A DNA stretch of 64,000 nucleotides, from NCBI RefSeq assembly GCF_019645875.1, contig NZ_CP081000.1:1054001-1118000 (forward strand). Reading direction: 5' to 3'. Position numbers and translations under genes: made by a program. Origin of the DNA: Mycolicibacterium senegalense (GTDB lineage Bacteria > Actinomycetota > Actinomycetes > Mycobacteriales > Mycobacteriaceae). Below, in pieces: positions 32,715 through 42,121 of this stretch (position 1 is the first letter of the stretch; every line of letters begins with the position of its first letter). The notes beneath the pieces are model-generated. The model had not been told where the DNA came from. It ran no database searches and saw only the letters and a list, made by a program, of their open reading frames with translations.

Positions 32715-33062
32715 TCAGTGCGCGGCTTGTTCGTAGACGAACCGCTGATCGGGGCAGTAGTAGTTGATGGCGGTACCCAGGAACTGCCACGACTGGGCGT
32801 CGGTGCTGTCCTTGTCCAGCTGCTTTTTGACGAACTTCACCGAGTCCTGGGCGGTGTGGTCGACGCCGTTGTGCAATCGCTTGCACATGATCTTGCCGAT
32901 CCAGGCGTTGTAGTCCTTCTGCCCGTAGATCCCGAAGGTGTGCAACTCGTGGGCGAAGTTGGTGTCGGGATCCCGATCGTAAGACGGATCGGCGTAGGCC
33001 GGTGCGGACAGGGCGACAGTGGTTGCGGCGCAGAACGATAGGACGATCAGCAGGCGTCTCAT
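32715..33062 (-). CDS. secreted DUF732-type protein
   Basis: 115 residues. An N-terminal signal (LLIVLSFCAATTVALSAPAY) is cleaved near AYA-DPS. The mature part, about 90 residues, has two cysteines (KIMCKRL and YYCPDQ) and the DUF732-like patterns HTFGIYG and GTAINYYCP, implying a disulfide-linked helical hairpin. Its ATG shares bases with the mmpL stop (ATGA), so it is translationally coupled to mmpL. Function unknown; position argues for an export accessory role. Confidence 0.82.
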   Translation of the reverse strand: MRRLLIVLSFCAATTVALSAPAYADPSYDRDPDTNFAHELHTFGIYGQKDYNAWIGKIMCKRLHNGVDHTAQDSVKFVKKQLDKDSTDAQSWQFLGTAINYYCPDQRFVYEQAAH

Positions 33063-35965
33063 CAGGTCAAGGCCTCCTCGGGATCGCGCTGGATGGGTTT
33101 GGGCCAGGGCTGCGGCAGCGGGCGCTGGCGGACGCGTTGCGGCCACCAGAACCAGCGGCCCAGCAGCGTGGCGATCGACGGCGTCATCAGCGATCGAACC
33201 ACGAGGGTGTCGAACAGCAGACCCAGGCCGATGGTCGTGCCGACCTGGCCGATGACGATCAGGCTGCTGACGGCCATCGATCCCATGGTGAACGCGAAGA
33301 CCAGACCTGCGGAGGTGACCACGGCGCCGGTGCCGACCATGGCCCGGATGATCCCGGTCTTCAGCCCGGCGTGGATCTCTTCCTTTATTCGTGAGACGAG
33401 TAGCAGGTTGTAGTCCGCGCCCACTGCGAGCAGGACGATGACCGACATCGGCATCACCATCCAGTGCAGCGGGATGCCCACGATGTGTTGCCACAGCAGC
33501 ACCGACAGCCCGAACGCCGAGGCGAGGCTCAGCACCACCGTGCCGACGATCACCGCGGAGGCGACCACGGCGCGGGTGAGCACCAGCATGATGATGAAGA
33601 TCAGGATCAGTGCGGCCGCGGCGACGATGATCAGGTCGTAGTCGGCGCCTTGCTGCATATCGGCGAACGTCGCCGAGCTGCCGCCGAGATAGATCTTGGA
33701 TCCCTCAAGCGGTGTGCCCTTGATGGCGTCGGTTGCGGCGACCTTGAGCGGTGCGATGCGTGCGGTGCCTTCCGGCGTCAACGGATCGCCCTGGTGAATG
33801 ATGGTGAACCGCACCGCATGTCCGTCAGGTGACATGAACAGCTTGAGTCCGCGCTGGAAGTCGTCGGTCCCGAAGGCCTCCGGCGGCAGGTAGAACGAAT
33901 CGTCGTTCTTGGCCGTGTCGAACGCTTCGCTCATGGCGGTGGCGGTGTTCTGCATCGCCATCGTCTGGTCCTGTTGGGCCTTCTGCACCTGGTACTGGTT
34001 AAGCAGGATCTGCTTCTGGTTCTTCATGGTCTGGATCTGTGCCGGCAACACGGCGACCATGCGCGGCATCAGGTCGGCCATGCGCTGCATCTCCGGGACG
34101 AGATCCTGGAAGTCGTCGGACATCGTGTTGATGCCGTCGAGGGCTTCGAAGATCGACCGCATGGACCAGCAGACCGGGATGTCGTAGCAGTGCGGTTCCC
34201 AGTAGAAGTAGTTGCGGATCGGCCGGAAGAAATCGTCGAAATCGGCCAGGTGATCCCGCACTTCGGACATATCGCCGGAGGTGGTCTTCATCTTGTCCGC
34301 CATGCGCTGCGATACCGCGGCCAGTTCGGTCTGGATGTTCATCATCTCGGTCATCGAGTCGATGCTGGTCTGCAGGTCGTTGGCCTGCTTGAGGATGTTG
34401 TCCAGATTGGTCTGCAGGTAGTCGTTGTTCATCAGCTGGGTCGTGCCGCTCTGGCCCAGCGTGTAGGGAATCGTCGAGTGCTTGATCGGATCGCCGTCGG
34501 GACGGGTGATGGTCTGCACCTGGGCGATGCCGTGCACGTTCTTGAGGGCCTTGGCGATCTTGTCGATCACCAGGAAGTCGGCCGGGTTCCGCAGATCGCG
34601 GTCGGACTCGATCATCATCAGGTCCGGGTTCATCTTGGCCTGGGAGAAGTGCCGGAACGCGGCGTCGTATCCGATGTTCGTTCCGACGTCTTTGGGCAGG
34701 AAGATGCGGTCGTTGTAGGTGGTGTGATAGCCGGGCAGGGCGAGCAGGCCGACCAACGCCGCGACGATGGCGCACACCAGGATTGCGCCCGGCCAACGGA
34801 CCGTGGCGGTACCGACGCGGTGCCAGCCGCGGGAATTCGAATGCCGCTTGGGCTCAAGGATCTTGCCGAACCGGCTCAACACGGAGATGACGGCTGGTCC
34901 GAGGGTCAGCGCCATGGCGACCACCATCGTCATGCCGATCGCCAAGGGGATGCCCATGGTCTGGAAGTACGGCAGGCGAGTGAAGTGCAGGCAGAACGTC
35001 GCACCGGCGATGGTCAGGCCCGACGCGAGCACGACGTGGGCCGTGCCGTGGAACATGTCGTAGTAGGCGGCTTCCTTGTCCTCGCCGTTTCTTCGTGCTT
35101 CCTGATATCGGCCGATCAGGAAGATCGCGTAGTCGGTGGCCGCGGCGATCGCCAAGGTCACCAGCATGTTGGTCGCGAACGTCGTGAGACCGAAGAAATT
35201 GTGATAGCCCAGCAGCGCGACAAGCCCACGGGCGCCGGACAATTCGAGCACCACCATCACCAGCACGATCAGCGTGGTGATGATCGATCGGTAGACCGCC
35301 AACAGCATGACGCCGATGACGCCGAAGGTGACGAGCTCGATCAGCTGCATGCTCTCGTCGCCGACGATGTTCTGATCGGTGCTGGAGGCTGCCGAGCCGG
35401 TGACATAGGCCTTCACGCCGTCGGGTGCGGGGCTCTCGGTGGCGATGCGCCGCACGGCTTCGACCGACTCGTTGGCCAGCGTCTCGCCCTGGTCGCCGGC
35501 GATGTAGACCTGCACGTAGGCGGCCTTGCCGTCGCGGCTCTGGGCGCCCTTGGCGGTCAGGGTGTCGCCCCAGAAGTCCTGGACATGCTGCACGTGGGTG
35601 GTATCGGCGCGCAGGTCACGAACCATCTGGTCGTAGAACATGTGCGCTTCCAGGCCCAGCGGCTTGTCGCCTTCGAGGACGACCATCACCGAGCTGCTGG
35701 TGTCGTACTCCTGGAACTTCTTGCCGACCTCTTTGATGGCGATCATCGACGGCGCGTCGTTGGGGCTCATCGACACCGCGCGCATTTTGCCGACGACTTC
35801 GAGTTGCGGCACCACGGTGTTGAGCAGCGCGACGATCACGATCCAGATCAGGATGATCGGCAGGGCGAACGCCCGGATGAAGCGCGGGATCGGTGGGTGT
35901 TTGGGTGCCGCGTGGCGCCCGGTGGCGATGGCGTCGGTCGGAGTGTCGTCCGTGGGCGCGCTCAT
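33062..35965 (-). CDS. MmpL-family RND transporter (MmpL4/5 group)
   Basis: 967 residues, a proton-driven exporter of the inner membrane. Helix 1 ([19 protein letters not shown]) is followed by a periplasmic domain; the proton-relay Asp-Tyr pairs lie in [16 protein letters not shown] and [16 protein letters not shown] long central coiled-coil region (residues about 515-690) contains [19 protein letters not shown], the cysteine pair typical of MmpL4/MmpL5. The neighbouring MmpS overlaps by four bases. Related pairs export siderophores or drugs; the cargo here is unknown. Start ATG 35965. Confidence 0.93.
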   Translation of the reverse strand: MSAPTDDTPTDAIATGRHAAPKHPPIPRFIRAFALPIILIWIVIVALLNTVVPQLEVVGKMRAVSMSPNDAPSMIAIKEVGKKFQEYDTSSSVMVVLEGDKPLGLEAHMFYDQMVRDLRADTTHVQHVQDFWGDTLTAKGAQSRDGKAAYVQVYIAGDQGETLANESVEAVRRIATESPAPDGVKAYVTGSAASSTDQNIVGDESMQLIELVTFGVIGVMLLAVYRSIITTLIVLVMVVLELSGARGLVALLGYHNFFGLTTFATNMLVTLAIAAATDYAIFLIGRYQEARRNGEDKEAAYYDMFHGTAHVVLASGLTIAGATFCLHFTRLPYFQTMGIPLAIGMTMVVAMALTLGPAVISVLSRFGKILEPKRHSNSRGWHRVGTATVRWPGAILVCAIVAALVGLLALPGYHTTYNDRIFLPKDVGTNIGYDAAFRHFSQAKMNPDLMMIESDRDLRNPADFLVIDKIAKALKNVHGIAQVQTITRPDGDPIKHSTIPYTLGQSGTTQLMNNDYLQTNLDNILKQANDLQTSIDSMTEMMNIQTELAAVSQRMADKMKTTSGDMSEVRDHLADFDDFFRPIRNYFYWEPHCYDIPVCWSMRSIFEALDGINTMSDDFQDLVPEMQRMADLMPRMVAVLPAQIQTMKNQKQILLNQYQVQKAQQDQTMAMQNTATAMSEAFDTAKNDDSFYLPPEAFGTDDFQRGLKLFMSPDGHAVRFTIIHQGDPLTPEGTARIAPLKVAATDAIKGTPLEGSKIYLGGSSATFADMQQGADYDLIIVAAAALILIFIIMLVLTRAVVASAVIVGTVVLSLASAFGLSVLLWQHIVGIPLHWMVMPMSVIVLLAVGADYNLLLVSRIKEEIHAGLKTGIIRAMVGTGAVVTSAGLVFAFTMGSMAVSSLIVIGQVGTTIGLGLLFDTLVVRSLMTPSIATLLGRWFWWPQRVRQRPLPQPWPKPIQRDPEEALT

Positions 35966-36387
35966 GCTGCCTTCACAAAGCAGAAGGTTTGTGCGTTCAA
36001 TCCAGTAGCCGTTCTCTCTTCTTTGACCTCGTCATCGACGGTGACTCGGCAACTGATGCTGTCGCCGTCGCCTTGCGCCATGATGTTGGGCTGCACCGAG
36101 GGCAACGTGGTTTGGAGTGTCAAACTCCATGGCAGCGGCACAGTTCCGGTGCGCTGGGGTCTGCCTTCGAGGTCCATGTAGTTGATGACGGCTGTGCCGC
36201 CCGTGCCGAAGATCTCGTACTTGACGAACTTCGGGTTGAAGTCTTCGGCGTTATCCGAGGTGGTCTCGGTGATGATGACGGGATGTGCGCCGAAGACCTT
36301 GCGTACGTTCATCACGATGAGCACGCCGGCTCCCATGGCGATGACGATCAGTACGGGCAGCCATATTCGGCGGATGACCTTCAGCAT
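35962..36387 (-). CDS. MmpS-family membrane-anchored protein
   Basis: 141 residues: one N-terminal membrane helix ([20 protein letters not shown]) and a periplasmic beta-sandwich with two conserved cysteines ([10 protein letters not shown] and TFCFVKAA). MmpS proteins assemble with MmpL partners and assist export. It overlaps mmpL by four bases and is the first gene of a four-gene operon transcribed away from the TetR gene. Confidence 0.92.
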   Translation of the reverse strand: MLKVIRRIWLPVLIVIAMGAGVLIVMNVRKVFGAHPVIITETTSDNAEDFNPKFVKYEIFGTGGTAVINYMDLEGRPQRTGTVPLPWSLTLQTTLPSVQPNIMAQGDGDSISCRVTVDDEVKEERTATGLNAQTFCFVKAA

Positions 36388-36520
36388 TGTGGCTGCGAGT
36401 GGAGGTCGGTGTGGTGCCGTGCCTGGACTGCAGTCAATGTGGGGCCTCCCAACGTTCGATGCGTTCGCTACGACCTGGGTATTCAGCAGCCTACGCAGTT
36501 CGAAGCGTAAAGTTAGCCGA

Positions 36521-36547
36521 ATAAGTGGATAGGATCAATCCACTTAT
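36521..36547. promoter_or_regulatory. 10-bp inverted repeat, probable TetR operator
   Basis: ATAAGTGGAT (36521-36530) and ATCCACTTAT (36538-36547) are perfect arms with a 7-base AGGATCA spacer, between the divergent mmpS and tetR genes. TAGGCT (36561-36566) is a possible -10 for tetR, eight bases before its ATG. Confidence 0.65.
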
Positions 36548-36574
36548 GACACCGATCACTTAGGCTCTGTGGAT

Positions 36575-37237
36575 ATGACCGAGGAAACACGCCGCGTGTT
36601 GCGCAAGGATGCCGAGCGCAATCGGCAACGAGTGCTCACCGCAGCGCGGGAGCTGTTTGCCGAGAAAGGTCTAGAGGCGACGCTCAACGACGTGGCACGT
36701 CACGCCAATGTCGGGGTGGGTACGGTCTACCGGCGCTTCGCCACCAAGGAAGAGCTCATCGAGGCCATCTTCGTGGACGGCATGCAACAACTCACCGCGC
36801 TGGCGGAAACCGCACTGCAGCACCACGATTCATGGCAGGGGTTCGCCTGGTACGTCGAGTGCATGTGCGAGATCACCGCCACAGACCGCGGCCTGCGAGA
36901 AATCGCGTTCAGCAAGGCCTACGGCGGTGACCGGGTCAAGGCCTGCCAGGAGCAGCTTGTCCCGGCACTGACCAAGCTGGTGGAGCGGGCACAGGGTGAC
37001 GGTTACCTGCGTCCGGAGGTGTCGTCGACGGACATGCCCCTGCTCGGGTTGTTGTCCGGCACGGTGAGCGAATTCGCCGGTAACGTCGACCCCGATCTCT
37101 GGCGCCGGTACGTGGCCCTCCTTCTGGAGGGCATGCGTTACCACGCAGATCAGTCACCGGTTCCGGTGGCAGCGCTCGACAGTGATGCGCTCGACACCGC
37201 GATGCAGTCGTGGGAGCCGGCCGGCCCGCCGCGTTAG
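36575..37237 (+). CDS. TetR-family regulator of the mmpS-mmpL operon
   Basis: 220 residues; HTH is ATLNDVARHANVGVGTVYRRFATKEELIEAIF, followed by the ligand-binding helices. It is divergent from mmpS with a perfect palindrome between, the same plan as Rv0452 beside mmpS4-mmpL4 and TetR regulators beside M. abscessus mmpS5-mmpL5. It likely represses the operon until a cargo or stress ligand binds. ATG 36575 is chosen; GTG 36569 is in frame. Confidence 0.88.
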   Translation: MTEETRRVLRKDAERNRQRVLTAARELFAEKGLEATLNDVARHANVGVGTVYRRFATKEELIEAIFVDGMQQLTALAETALQHHDSWQGFAWYVECMCEITATDRGLREIAFSKAYGGDRVKACQEQLVPALTKLVERAQGDGYLRPEVSSTDMPLLGLLSGTVSEFAGNVDPDLWRRYVALLLEGMRYHADQSPVPVAALDSDALDTAMQSWEPAGPPR

Positions 37238-37273
37238 ACGTTTCGGAAACGCTTGTGTGGGCACAATATCCAC

Positions 37274-38134
37274 GTGGCAATCAACGGTGGCGCCCACGTG
37301 CGCGAAGGTCAGCTGTTCTGTGGTGTCGAGTTGGCCAGGCGTATCGAGAAAGCCGAATCGGACCTCATCGTCACGGCGACTCGGGCCGCCCGTGATCGCG
37401 GTGCCGACGGTTTGGTCTTGCCGGTCGCCGGGGGATTCGCCTGCTTTGCCGAGCCGAACTCGCCGATGAACAAGGTGGTCGGCCTCGGTTTCGACGGCCT
37501 ACCCGATGAGGCCGTGCTGGGTGAGATCGAACGCGCTTTCGCGGCCCGGGGCAGCGCCACCCAGGTGGAGCTGTCCAATCTGGCCGATCCCGAGGTCACC
37601 GCATTGCTGTCCGGGCGCGGCTACCGCCTCGAAGAGTTCGAGAACGTGCTCGGTCGGCCGGTCGGCGATGAGCCGGCCCCGGTGTCGGACGTGCAGGTGC
37701 GCCGGGCCGACGATCTCACCGCCTGGGTGAATGTCGTGGTGGAGGGCTTCGCCCATCCTGACGGCGAGGGGCCGGTGAGCCATGAGCAGTTCCCCGCCGA
37801 CATCGTCGAGCGAGCCGAGCGCGATATGGAAAAGGCCGGGGCCACAGCGTATGTCGCGCTGTGTGACGGCGTGGTCGCCGGGGGCGCGATGATGCGGGTG
37901 GCCGGCTCGATCGCTCAGCTGGCCGGGGCTGCCACGGCGCCGGCCTATCGGCGCCGCGGGGTGCAGGCCGCCCTGCTTGCGACGCGACTGCGTGAGGCCG
38001 CCGGCGCCGGATGCGAGGTCGCCGTCGTGACAACGGCACCCGGCTCGAAGTCCCAGCACAATGTGCAACGCCGCGGTTTCCAGCTGCTCTACACGCGCGC
38101 GATCCTGGTGAAACCCGCCGAGTGGGTTCAGTAA
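37274..38134 (+). CDS. GNAT-family N-acetyltransferase
   Basis: 286 residues; the acetyl-CoA loop appears as GAATAPAYRRRGVQAALL (Q/RxxGxG/A type) near residue 225, preceded by AYVALCDGVVAGGAMMRV. An N-terminal half of about 140 residues lacks a clear acetyl-CoA loop, so it may be a degenerate GNAT domain. GTG 37274 is preferred over GTG 37253; CAATAT just upstream could make transcription leaderless. It overlaps the end of the convergent PPOX gene by seven bases. Substrate unknown. Confidence 0.78.
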   Translation: MAINGGAHVREGQLFCGVELARRIEKAESDLIVTATRAARDRGADGLVLPVAGGFACFAEPNSPMNKVVGLGFDGLPDEAVLGEIERAFAARGSATQVELSNLADPEVTALLSGRGYRLEEFENVLGRPVGDEPAPVSDVQVRRADDLTAWVNVVVEGFAHPDGEGPVSHEQFPADIVERAERDMEKAGATAYVALCDGVVAGGAMMRVAGSIAQLAGAATAPAYRRRGVQAALLATRLREAAGAGCEVAVVTTAPGSKSQHNVQRRGFQLLYTRAILVKPAEWVQ

Positions 38135-38742
38135 AGGATCTTGCGCAGGTTGTCCTCGCTGTAATACGCGTCGAGTTCAGCCTGAGTCTGATCGGGCTTG
38201 AACGCCTTGGCCATCTGGGCGACCGAGGGCACGGCCGTCGGATCCCAAGTCTCGGGCTTCCAGGCATCCGAGCGCAGGAAAGCCTTGGGGCAGTGGAAGA
38301 ACACTTCCTCGATGGCGATTTCCAGCGCGAGGATCGGCCGCCTACCGCCGACCGCCATGTCGTCGAAATAGTCTGCGTCCGAAAGAATCCGGGCGGTGCC
38401 GTTGATGCGCAGGGTGTCGCCGCGGCCCGGGATGACGAACACCGTGCCCACGTGCGGGCGCTGCAGCACGTTGAGGAACCCGTCGACCCGCCGGTTTCCG
38501 GGACGTTCCGGGATCGCGATCGTAGTTGCGTCGATGATCTGGACGAACCCCGGCGGATCCCCTTTGGGGGAGACGTCGACGCGGCCGTGCGCGTCGGTGG
38601 TCGCCACGAATCCCAGCGGTGACTGCTTGAGCCAGCCCTGCTGTGCCTCCGACAAGCGGTCAGTCACCTTCTTGGCGACGGCGGCGGTGGGTTGCCCGAC
38701 GATGGCGCGCAGCTCATCGGCGGAAGTCACTTCTCGGCGCAT
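38128..38742 (-). CDS. PPOX-class FMN-dependent flavoprotein
   Basis: 204 residues with the split-barrel flavin fold: SPLGFVATTDAHGRVDVSPKGDPPGFVQ, then RVDGFLNVLQRPHVGTVFVIPG and LRINGTARILSD. This pattern matches the DR_2398 family of PPOX proteins, whose reaction is not known. GGAGAC precedes ATG 38742. It converges with the GNAT gene. Confidence 0.82.
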   Translation of the reverse strand: MRREVTSADELRAIVGQPTAAVAKKVTDRLSEAQQGWLKQSPLGFVATTDAHGRVDVSPKGDPPGFVQIIDATTIAIPERPGNRRVDGFLNVLQRPHVGTVFVIPGRGDTLRINGTARILSDADYFDDMAVGGRRPILALEIAIEEVFFHCPKAFLRSDAWKPETWDPTAVPSVAQMAKAFKPDQTQAELDAYYSEDNLRKILY

Positions 38743-38796
38743 GTCTCCATCATGCCGAAGCCGACAAGTGAAATTCCGGCTCCGTGGTCGCGGCGC

Positions 38797-39933
38797 TCAG
38801 CTGTAGCGCGCCGCCAATGCCCGGCGGTCCAGCTTGCCGATGCCGCGACGGGGCAACTCGTCGACGACGTGCACCTCGCGCGGAGCCGCGGTGGCATCGA
38901 GGGTTCGTGCCACATGGGTGCGCAACTCGGCCACAGCGGGCGCCGGCGCACCGGGTGCCAGCACCAGCGCGGCCACCACCCGTTGACCCAGCCGCTCGTC
39001 AGGAACCCCGAATACCGCGCAGTCCGCGATCGCCGGATGGCCGGCCAGCGCCGACTCGACCAGTTGCGGCAGCACCGTCAAACCACCGGTGCTCACCGCA
39101 TCGTCGATGCGGCCCAGGACCCGCAGCACGCCCGAATCATCCACGGTGCCAAGGTCGTCGGTACGGAACCACCCGGGCTCGGCGAACGGGTCCGGACTGA
39201 CCGGGTTGCGGTACCCCTTGGCCACGGTGGCTCCGCCGAGCAGGATTCGCGAGTTGTCGATACGGATCGAGACGCCGTCGAGCGCCACACCGTCGTACAC
39301 GCAGCCGCCGGCACTTTCGCTCATCCCATAGGTGCGCACCACGTTCACCTGAGCCGCCTCGGCGCGTTCGGCCACCCCGGCCGGCATCGGCCCGCCACCG
39401 ATCAGGACGGCATCGAGGTCGGCGAGCGCCTCGGCCGCAGCCGGATCCTGCAGGGCCTTGTCCAACTGAACGGCCACCAGCGAGGCGTAGCGGCGCCCGC
39501 TGCCCAATGCAGCTACCGCAGAAGGCAACTCGGTCGGATCGAACGATGCGGAGATGGTGACGGGTGAGGTGCCGGCCAGCACGCTGCGCACCAGAACCTG
39601 AAGTCCCGCAATGTGGTAGGCGGGCAGCGCGAGCAGCCAGTGCCCGGCGCCGCCCAGCCGGGCATGGGTGGCGGTCGCGCTGACGCGCAGCGCGTCGGCG
39701 GTCAGCAGCGCACCTTTCGGCTTACCAGTCGTGCCCGACGTCGAGATCACCACCGCGACGTCGTCGTCGATCTCTTCCCCGGCCCGCAAAGTGCTTTTCA
39801 ACAAAGAACTTTGACGCTCGTCCCCGGCGGGTACGGGCAGGATCGCCGATCCGCTTGCGGTCAGAACGTCGTCGAGGATGGCCAGCAGTTCGTCCGTCGC
39901 GGAGCCGACAGCGATGGGGCGTAGAACGGTTAT
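38797..39933 (-). CDS. menE: o-succinylbenzoate-CoA ligase, with an apparent AUA start
   Basis: Activates o-succinylbenzoate to its CoA ester for menaquinone synthesis. ATP-binding motif ISTSGTTGKPKGAL, YGMSESAGG, TDDLG and the C-terminal KLDRRALAARYS lysine are present; reading from 39933 gives 378 residues. The start is the oddity: after an in-frame TGA just upstream, the frame that continues ITVLRPIAVGSATDE has no ATG, GTG or TTG before TTG 39804, which would delete some 43 residues. ATA at 39933 overlaps the DUF3349 stop as ATAA, where ATGA or GTGA would be expected. The enzyme call is firm, the start is not. Confidence 0.85.
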   Translation of the reverse strand: MTVLRPIAVGSATDELLAILDDVLTASGSAILPVPAGDERQSSLLKSTLRAGEEIDDDVAVVISTSGTTGKPKGALLTADALRVSATATHARLGGAGHWLLALPAYHIAGLQVLVRSVLAGTSPVTISASFDPTELPSAVAALGSGRRYASLVAVQLDKALQDPAAAEALADLDAVLIGGGPMPAGVAERAEAAQVNVVRTYGMSESAGGCVYDGVALDGVSIRIDNSRILLGGATVAKGYRNPVSPDPFAEPGWFRTDDLGTVDDSGVLRVLGRIDDAVSTGGLTVLPQLVESALAGHPAIADCAVFGVPDERLGQRVVAALVLAPGAPAPAVAELRTHVARTLDATAAPREVHVVDELPRRGIGKLDRRALAARYS

Positions 39934-40283
39934 GCCGGGCCCCCTGGCTCATCCGGATCGCCACCGTCGGTTCGGTCGGCCTCGATGGAATCCTCGGCGT
40001 CGCGGGGATCGTCCAACGGCCAGCCCTTGGCGGCCAGGCGCTCCCGCACCCGCTCGACGTCCTCGGCACGGGGCAGTTCGTCGGTGATCTGGGTGATCAG
40101 CACGCCGATGTCGATGTGATCGAAATCACCGCGATCGATGAGATCTTGTGCGACGGCTTTGACTTCGTCGTTGGTCAACCGCCGCGTCAACAGCGCCAGC
40201 AGCGGCACCCGGTCTGGCCCGGGCACCCCCTCGGGGTACCCGGCATTGAGCCAGGCCGCGATCTTCGCGAGAAAAGCGTTCAC
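39930..40283 (-). CDS. DUF3349 protein (Rv0543c-like)
   Basis: 117 residues of the small helical DUF3349 family: LNAGYPEGVPGPDRVPLLALLTRRLTNDEVKAVAQDL, then DIGVLITQITDELP and a LAAKGWPLD motif. The Rv0543c structure is known but its function is not. GTG 40283. It overlaps menE by four bases. A paralog lies at 42118, on the far side of pitA. Confidence 0.88.
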   Translation of the reverse strand: MNAFLAKIAAWLNAGYPEGVPGPDRVPLLALLTRRLTNDEVKAVAQDLIDRGDFDHIDIGVLITQITDELPRAEDVERVRERLAAKGWPLDDPRDAEDSIEADRTDGGDPDEPGGPA

Positions 40284-40446
40284 TGTGCCTACTCCTGATG
40301 CACCCGAGCGAGGTTCCTCCGGACAAATGATTTTGAGCCGGGGGACCGCCTCGATGGTAGTGCTGTCCGCCGACTCAGGCTCGCAGTGAACTTATAGCCA
40401 GCTCGGGGATCGGCAAACCGCCCCGGCGAACAATCCGGGGTGTGCA

Positions 40447-40464
40447 GATGAACACTCGGTGAAC
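40447..40464 (-). promoter_or_regulatory. Pho-box-like direct repeat upstream of pitA
   Basis: On the minus strand GTTCACC (40464-40458) and GTTCATC (40453-40447) are direct repeats 11 bases apart, the form of PHO/RegX3-type boxes in actinobacteria. It sits about 85 bases before the pitA ATG. The rest of 40284-40548 shows no gene. Confidence 0.5.
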
Positions 40465-40548
40465 TCATTTGGAGCGTATTCGAATCCCCAGCTCAGCGTG
40501 GTGTTTCCGGCTGGTCAAAAACGCCGGCGGTCCTACAGAATTACGGCC

Positions 40549-41811
40549 ATGAGCGCTGAGCTGATCATTCTGGTGTTGCTGATAGCAACAGCATTGGCCT
40601 TCGATTTCACAAATGGCTTTCACGACACCGGAAACGCGATGGCGACCTCGATCGCCACCGGGGCATTGAAGCCGAAAACCGCCGTGATCCTGGCGGGTGT
40701 CCTCAACCTGGTCGGCGCGTTCCTCTCGGTCGAGGTGGCCGTCACCGTGACCACCTCCGTGCTGAAGATCCAGGACAGCAAGACGGGGTCGCTGGTTTCT
40801 GGCATCGATGCCTCGACCGGCTTGACCATCATCTTCGCCGGCCTGATCGGCGGCATCCTCTGGAACCTGCTGACCTGGCTCTTCGGTATCCCGTCCAGCT
40901 CGTCGCACGCGCTCTTCGGCGGGTTGATCGGTGCCGGCCTCGCCGCGATCGGACTGTCCGGGGTGAACTGGTCCGGCGTGATCCAGAAGGTGCTCATCCC
41001 CGCGGTAGCTGCCCCGTTCATCGCCTGCCTGGTGGCTGCCGCCGGTACCTGGCTGGTCTACCGCATCACCCGCAACGTCCTGAAGAAGCGCCGCGAGCAA
41101 GGCTTCCGCTGGGGCCAGATCGCCACGGCCTCGCTCGTGGCGCTGTCGCACGGCACCAACGACGCGCAGAAGACCATGGGCGTCATCGCGCTCGCACTCA
41201 TCACCACCGGCCACCTGACCGGCGACGTGAAGGAGAACGGTCTGCCGTTCTGGATCATCGCGTCCTGCGCGCTGGCCATCGGCCTCGGCACCTACATCGG
41301 TGGCTGGCGCGTCATCCGCACCCTGGGTAAGGGGCTGGTCGAGATCGAGTCCCCGCAGGGCCTCGCTGCCGAGGCTTCCTCGGCAGCGATCATCCTGAGC
41401 TCCAGTGCCGCCGGTATGGCCCTGTCCACCACTCACGTCGCGACCGGCTCGATCCTGGGCAGCGGGGTCGGCAAGCCCGGCGCCGAGGTGCGTTGGGCGG
41501 TCGCCGGACGTATGGCCGTCGCGTGGCTGATCACCCTGCCCGCCGCCGGCATCGTCGGCGCGCTGGCCTTCTGGCTGTCCCACGGTGTCGAGTCGCTCAC
41601 CGGGGCAGCGCTGGCCGGCGACGGCCTGATCTTCCTGATCCTGGTGGCGCTGTCCGGCTACATGTGGTGGCGCGCCCAGCAGCAGAAGGTCGACCACAAG
41701 AACGTCAACGCCGATTGGGATTCCTCCACCAACTCGGTCGTGCCGGCGGAGGTTCGTGAGGCCGCCAAGCCCGCCGGCACCACCGATACCGCCGACAAAG
41801 CCACAGTCTGA
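40549..41811 (+). CDS. pitA: low-affinity inorganic phosphate transporter, Pit family
   Basis: 420 residues, about ten membrane helices, a phosphate:H+ symporter. The duplicated Pit signature is seen as FDFTNGFHDTGNAMATSIATGAL near the N-terminus and ALSHGTNDAQKTMGVIALAL in the second half, with GIPSSSSHALFGGLIGAGLA and STTHVATGSILGSGVG as the paired Ser-Thr-His motifs. ATG 40549 (MSAELIIL) is chosen over a longer frame. It is divergent from DUF3349-menE, the reverse of its orientation in M. tuberculosis. Confidence 0.93.
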   Translation: MSAELIILVLLIATALAFDFTNGFHDTGNAMATSIATGALKPKTAVILAGVLNLVGAFLSVEVAVTVTTSVLKIQDSKTGSLVSGIDASTGLTIIFAGLIGGILWNLLTWLFGIPSSSSHALFGGLIGAGLAAIGLSGVNWSGVIQKVLIPAVAAPFIACLVAAAGTWLVYRITRNVLKKRREQGFRWGQIATASLVALSHGTNDAQKTMGVIALALITTGHLTGDVKENGLPFWIIASCALAIGLGTYIGGWRVIRTLGKGLVEIESPQGLAAEASSAAIILSSSAAGMALSTTHVATGSILGSGVGKPGAEVRWAVAGRMAVAWLITLPAAGIVGALAFWLSHGVESLTGAALAGDGLIFLILVALSGYMWWRAQQQKVDHKNVNADWDSSTNSVVPAEVREAAKPAGTTDTADKATV

Positions 41812-41836
41812 CCGGATCTGACGAAGGAATCTGCTG

Positions 41837-42121
41837 ATGATTTATCTGGAATCGATCTTCAAGGTGTTGGTCGTGGGCTTGATCCTCGGAGCCGGCCTGC
41901 CCGCGGTGTTCGCCGCCGGTCTGGTGGCGTTCTCCAACGGCGCCGGTGGGACGCATGAGGATGGCACCGTGGTGGCGCCCAACCCCGTGCTGAAGGCGTT
42001 CGGTCTCGTGCTGTTCGGTCTTGTGGCCGCGGTGATCGTGATCGCGATCCTGTGGATCACCAAGACCACGATCATTCACCACTTCGGATTCAACCCCGTC
42101 CCCTTCATCCCGGGTAAGTGA
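41837..42121 (+). CDS. small membrane protein (Rv0544c-like)
   Basis: 94 residues with two membrane helices (VLVVGLILGAGLPAVFAAGL and FGLVLFGLVAAVIVIAILWI) and a short C-terminal HHFGFNPVPFIPGK. GAAGGAAT precedes ATG 41837. It follows pitA by 25 bases, the relative arrangement seen in M. tuberculosis, so it is probably co-expressed and may assist the transporter. Function unknown. Confidence 0.82.
   Translation: MIYLESIFKVLVVGLILGAGLPAVFAAGLVAFSNGAGGTHEDGTVVAPNPVLKAFGLVLFGLVAAVIVIAILWITKTTIIHHFGFNPVPFIPGK

Noticed and set aside
33974..36181. Plus-strand open frame of about 735 codons across mmpL
   Set aside because: Val/His/Gly/Asp-rich translation with no family resemblance; MmpL motifs are clear on the minus strand.
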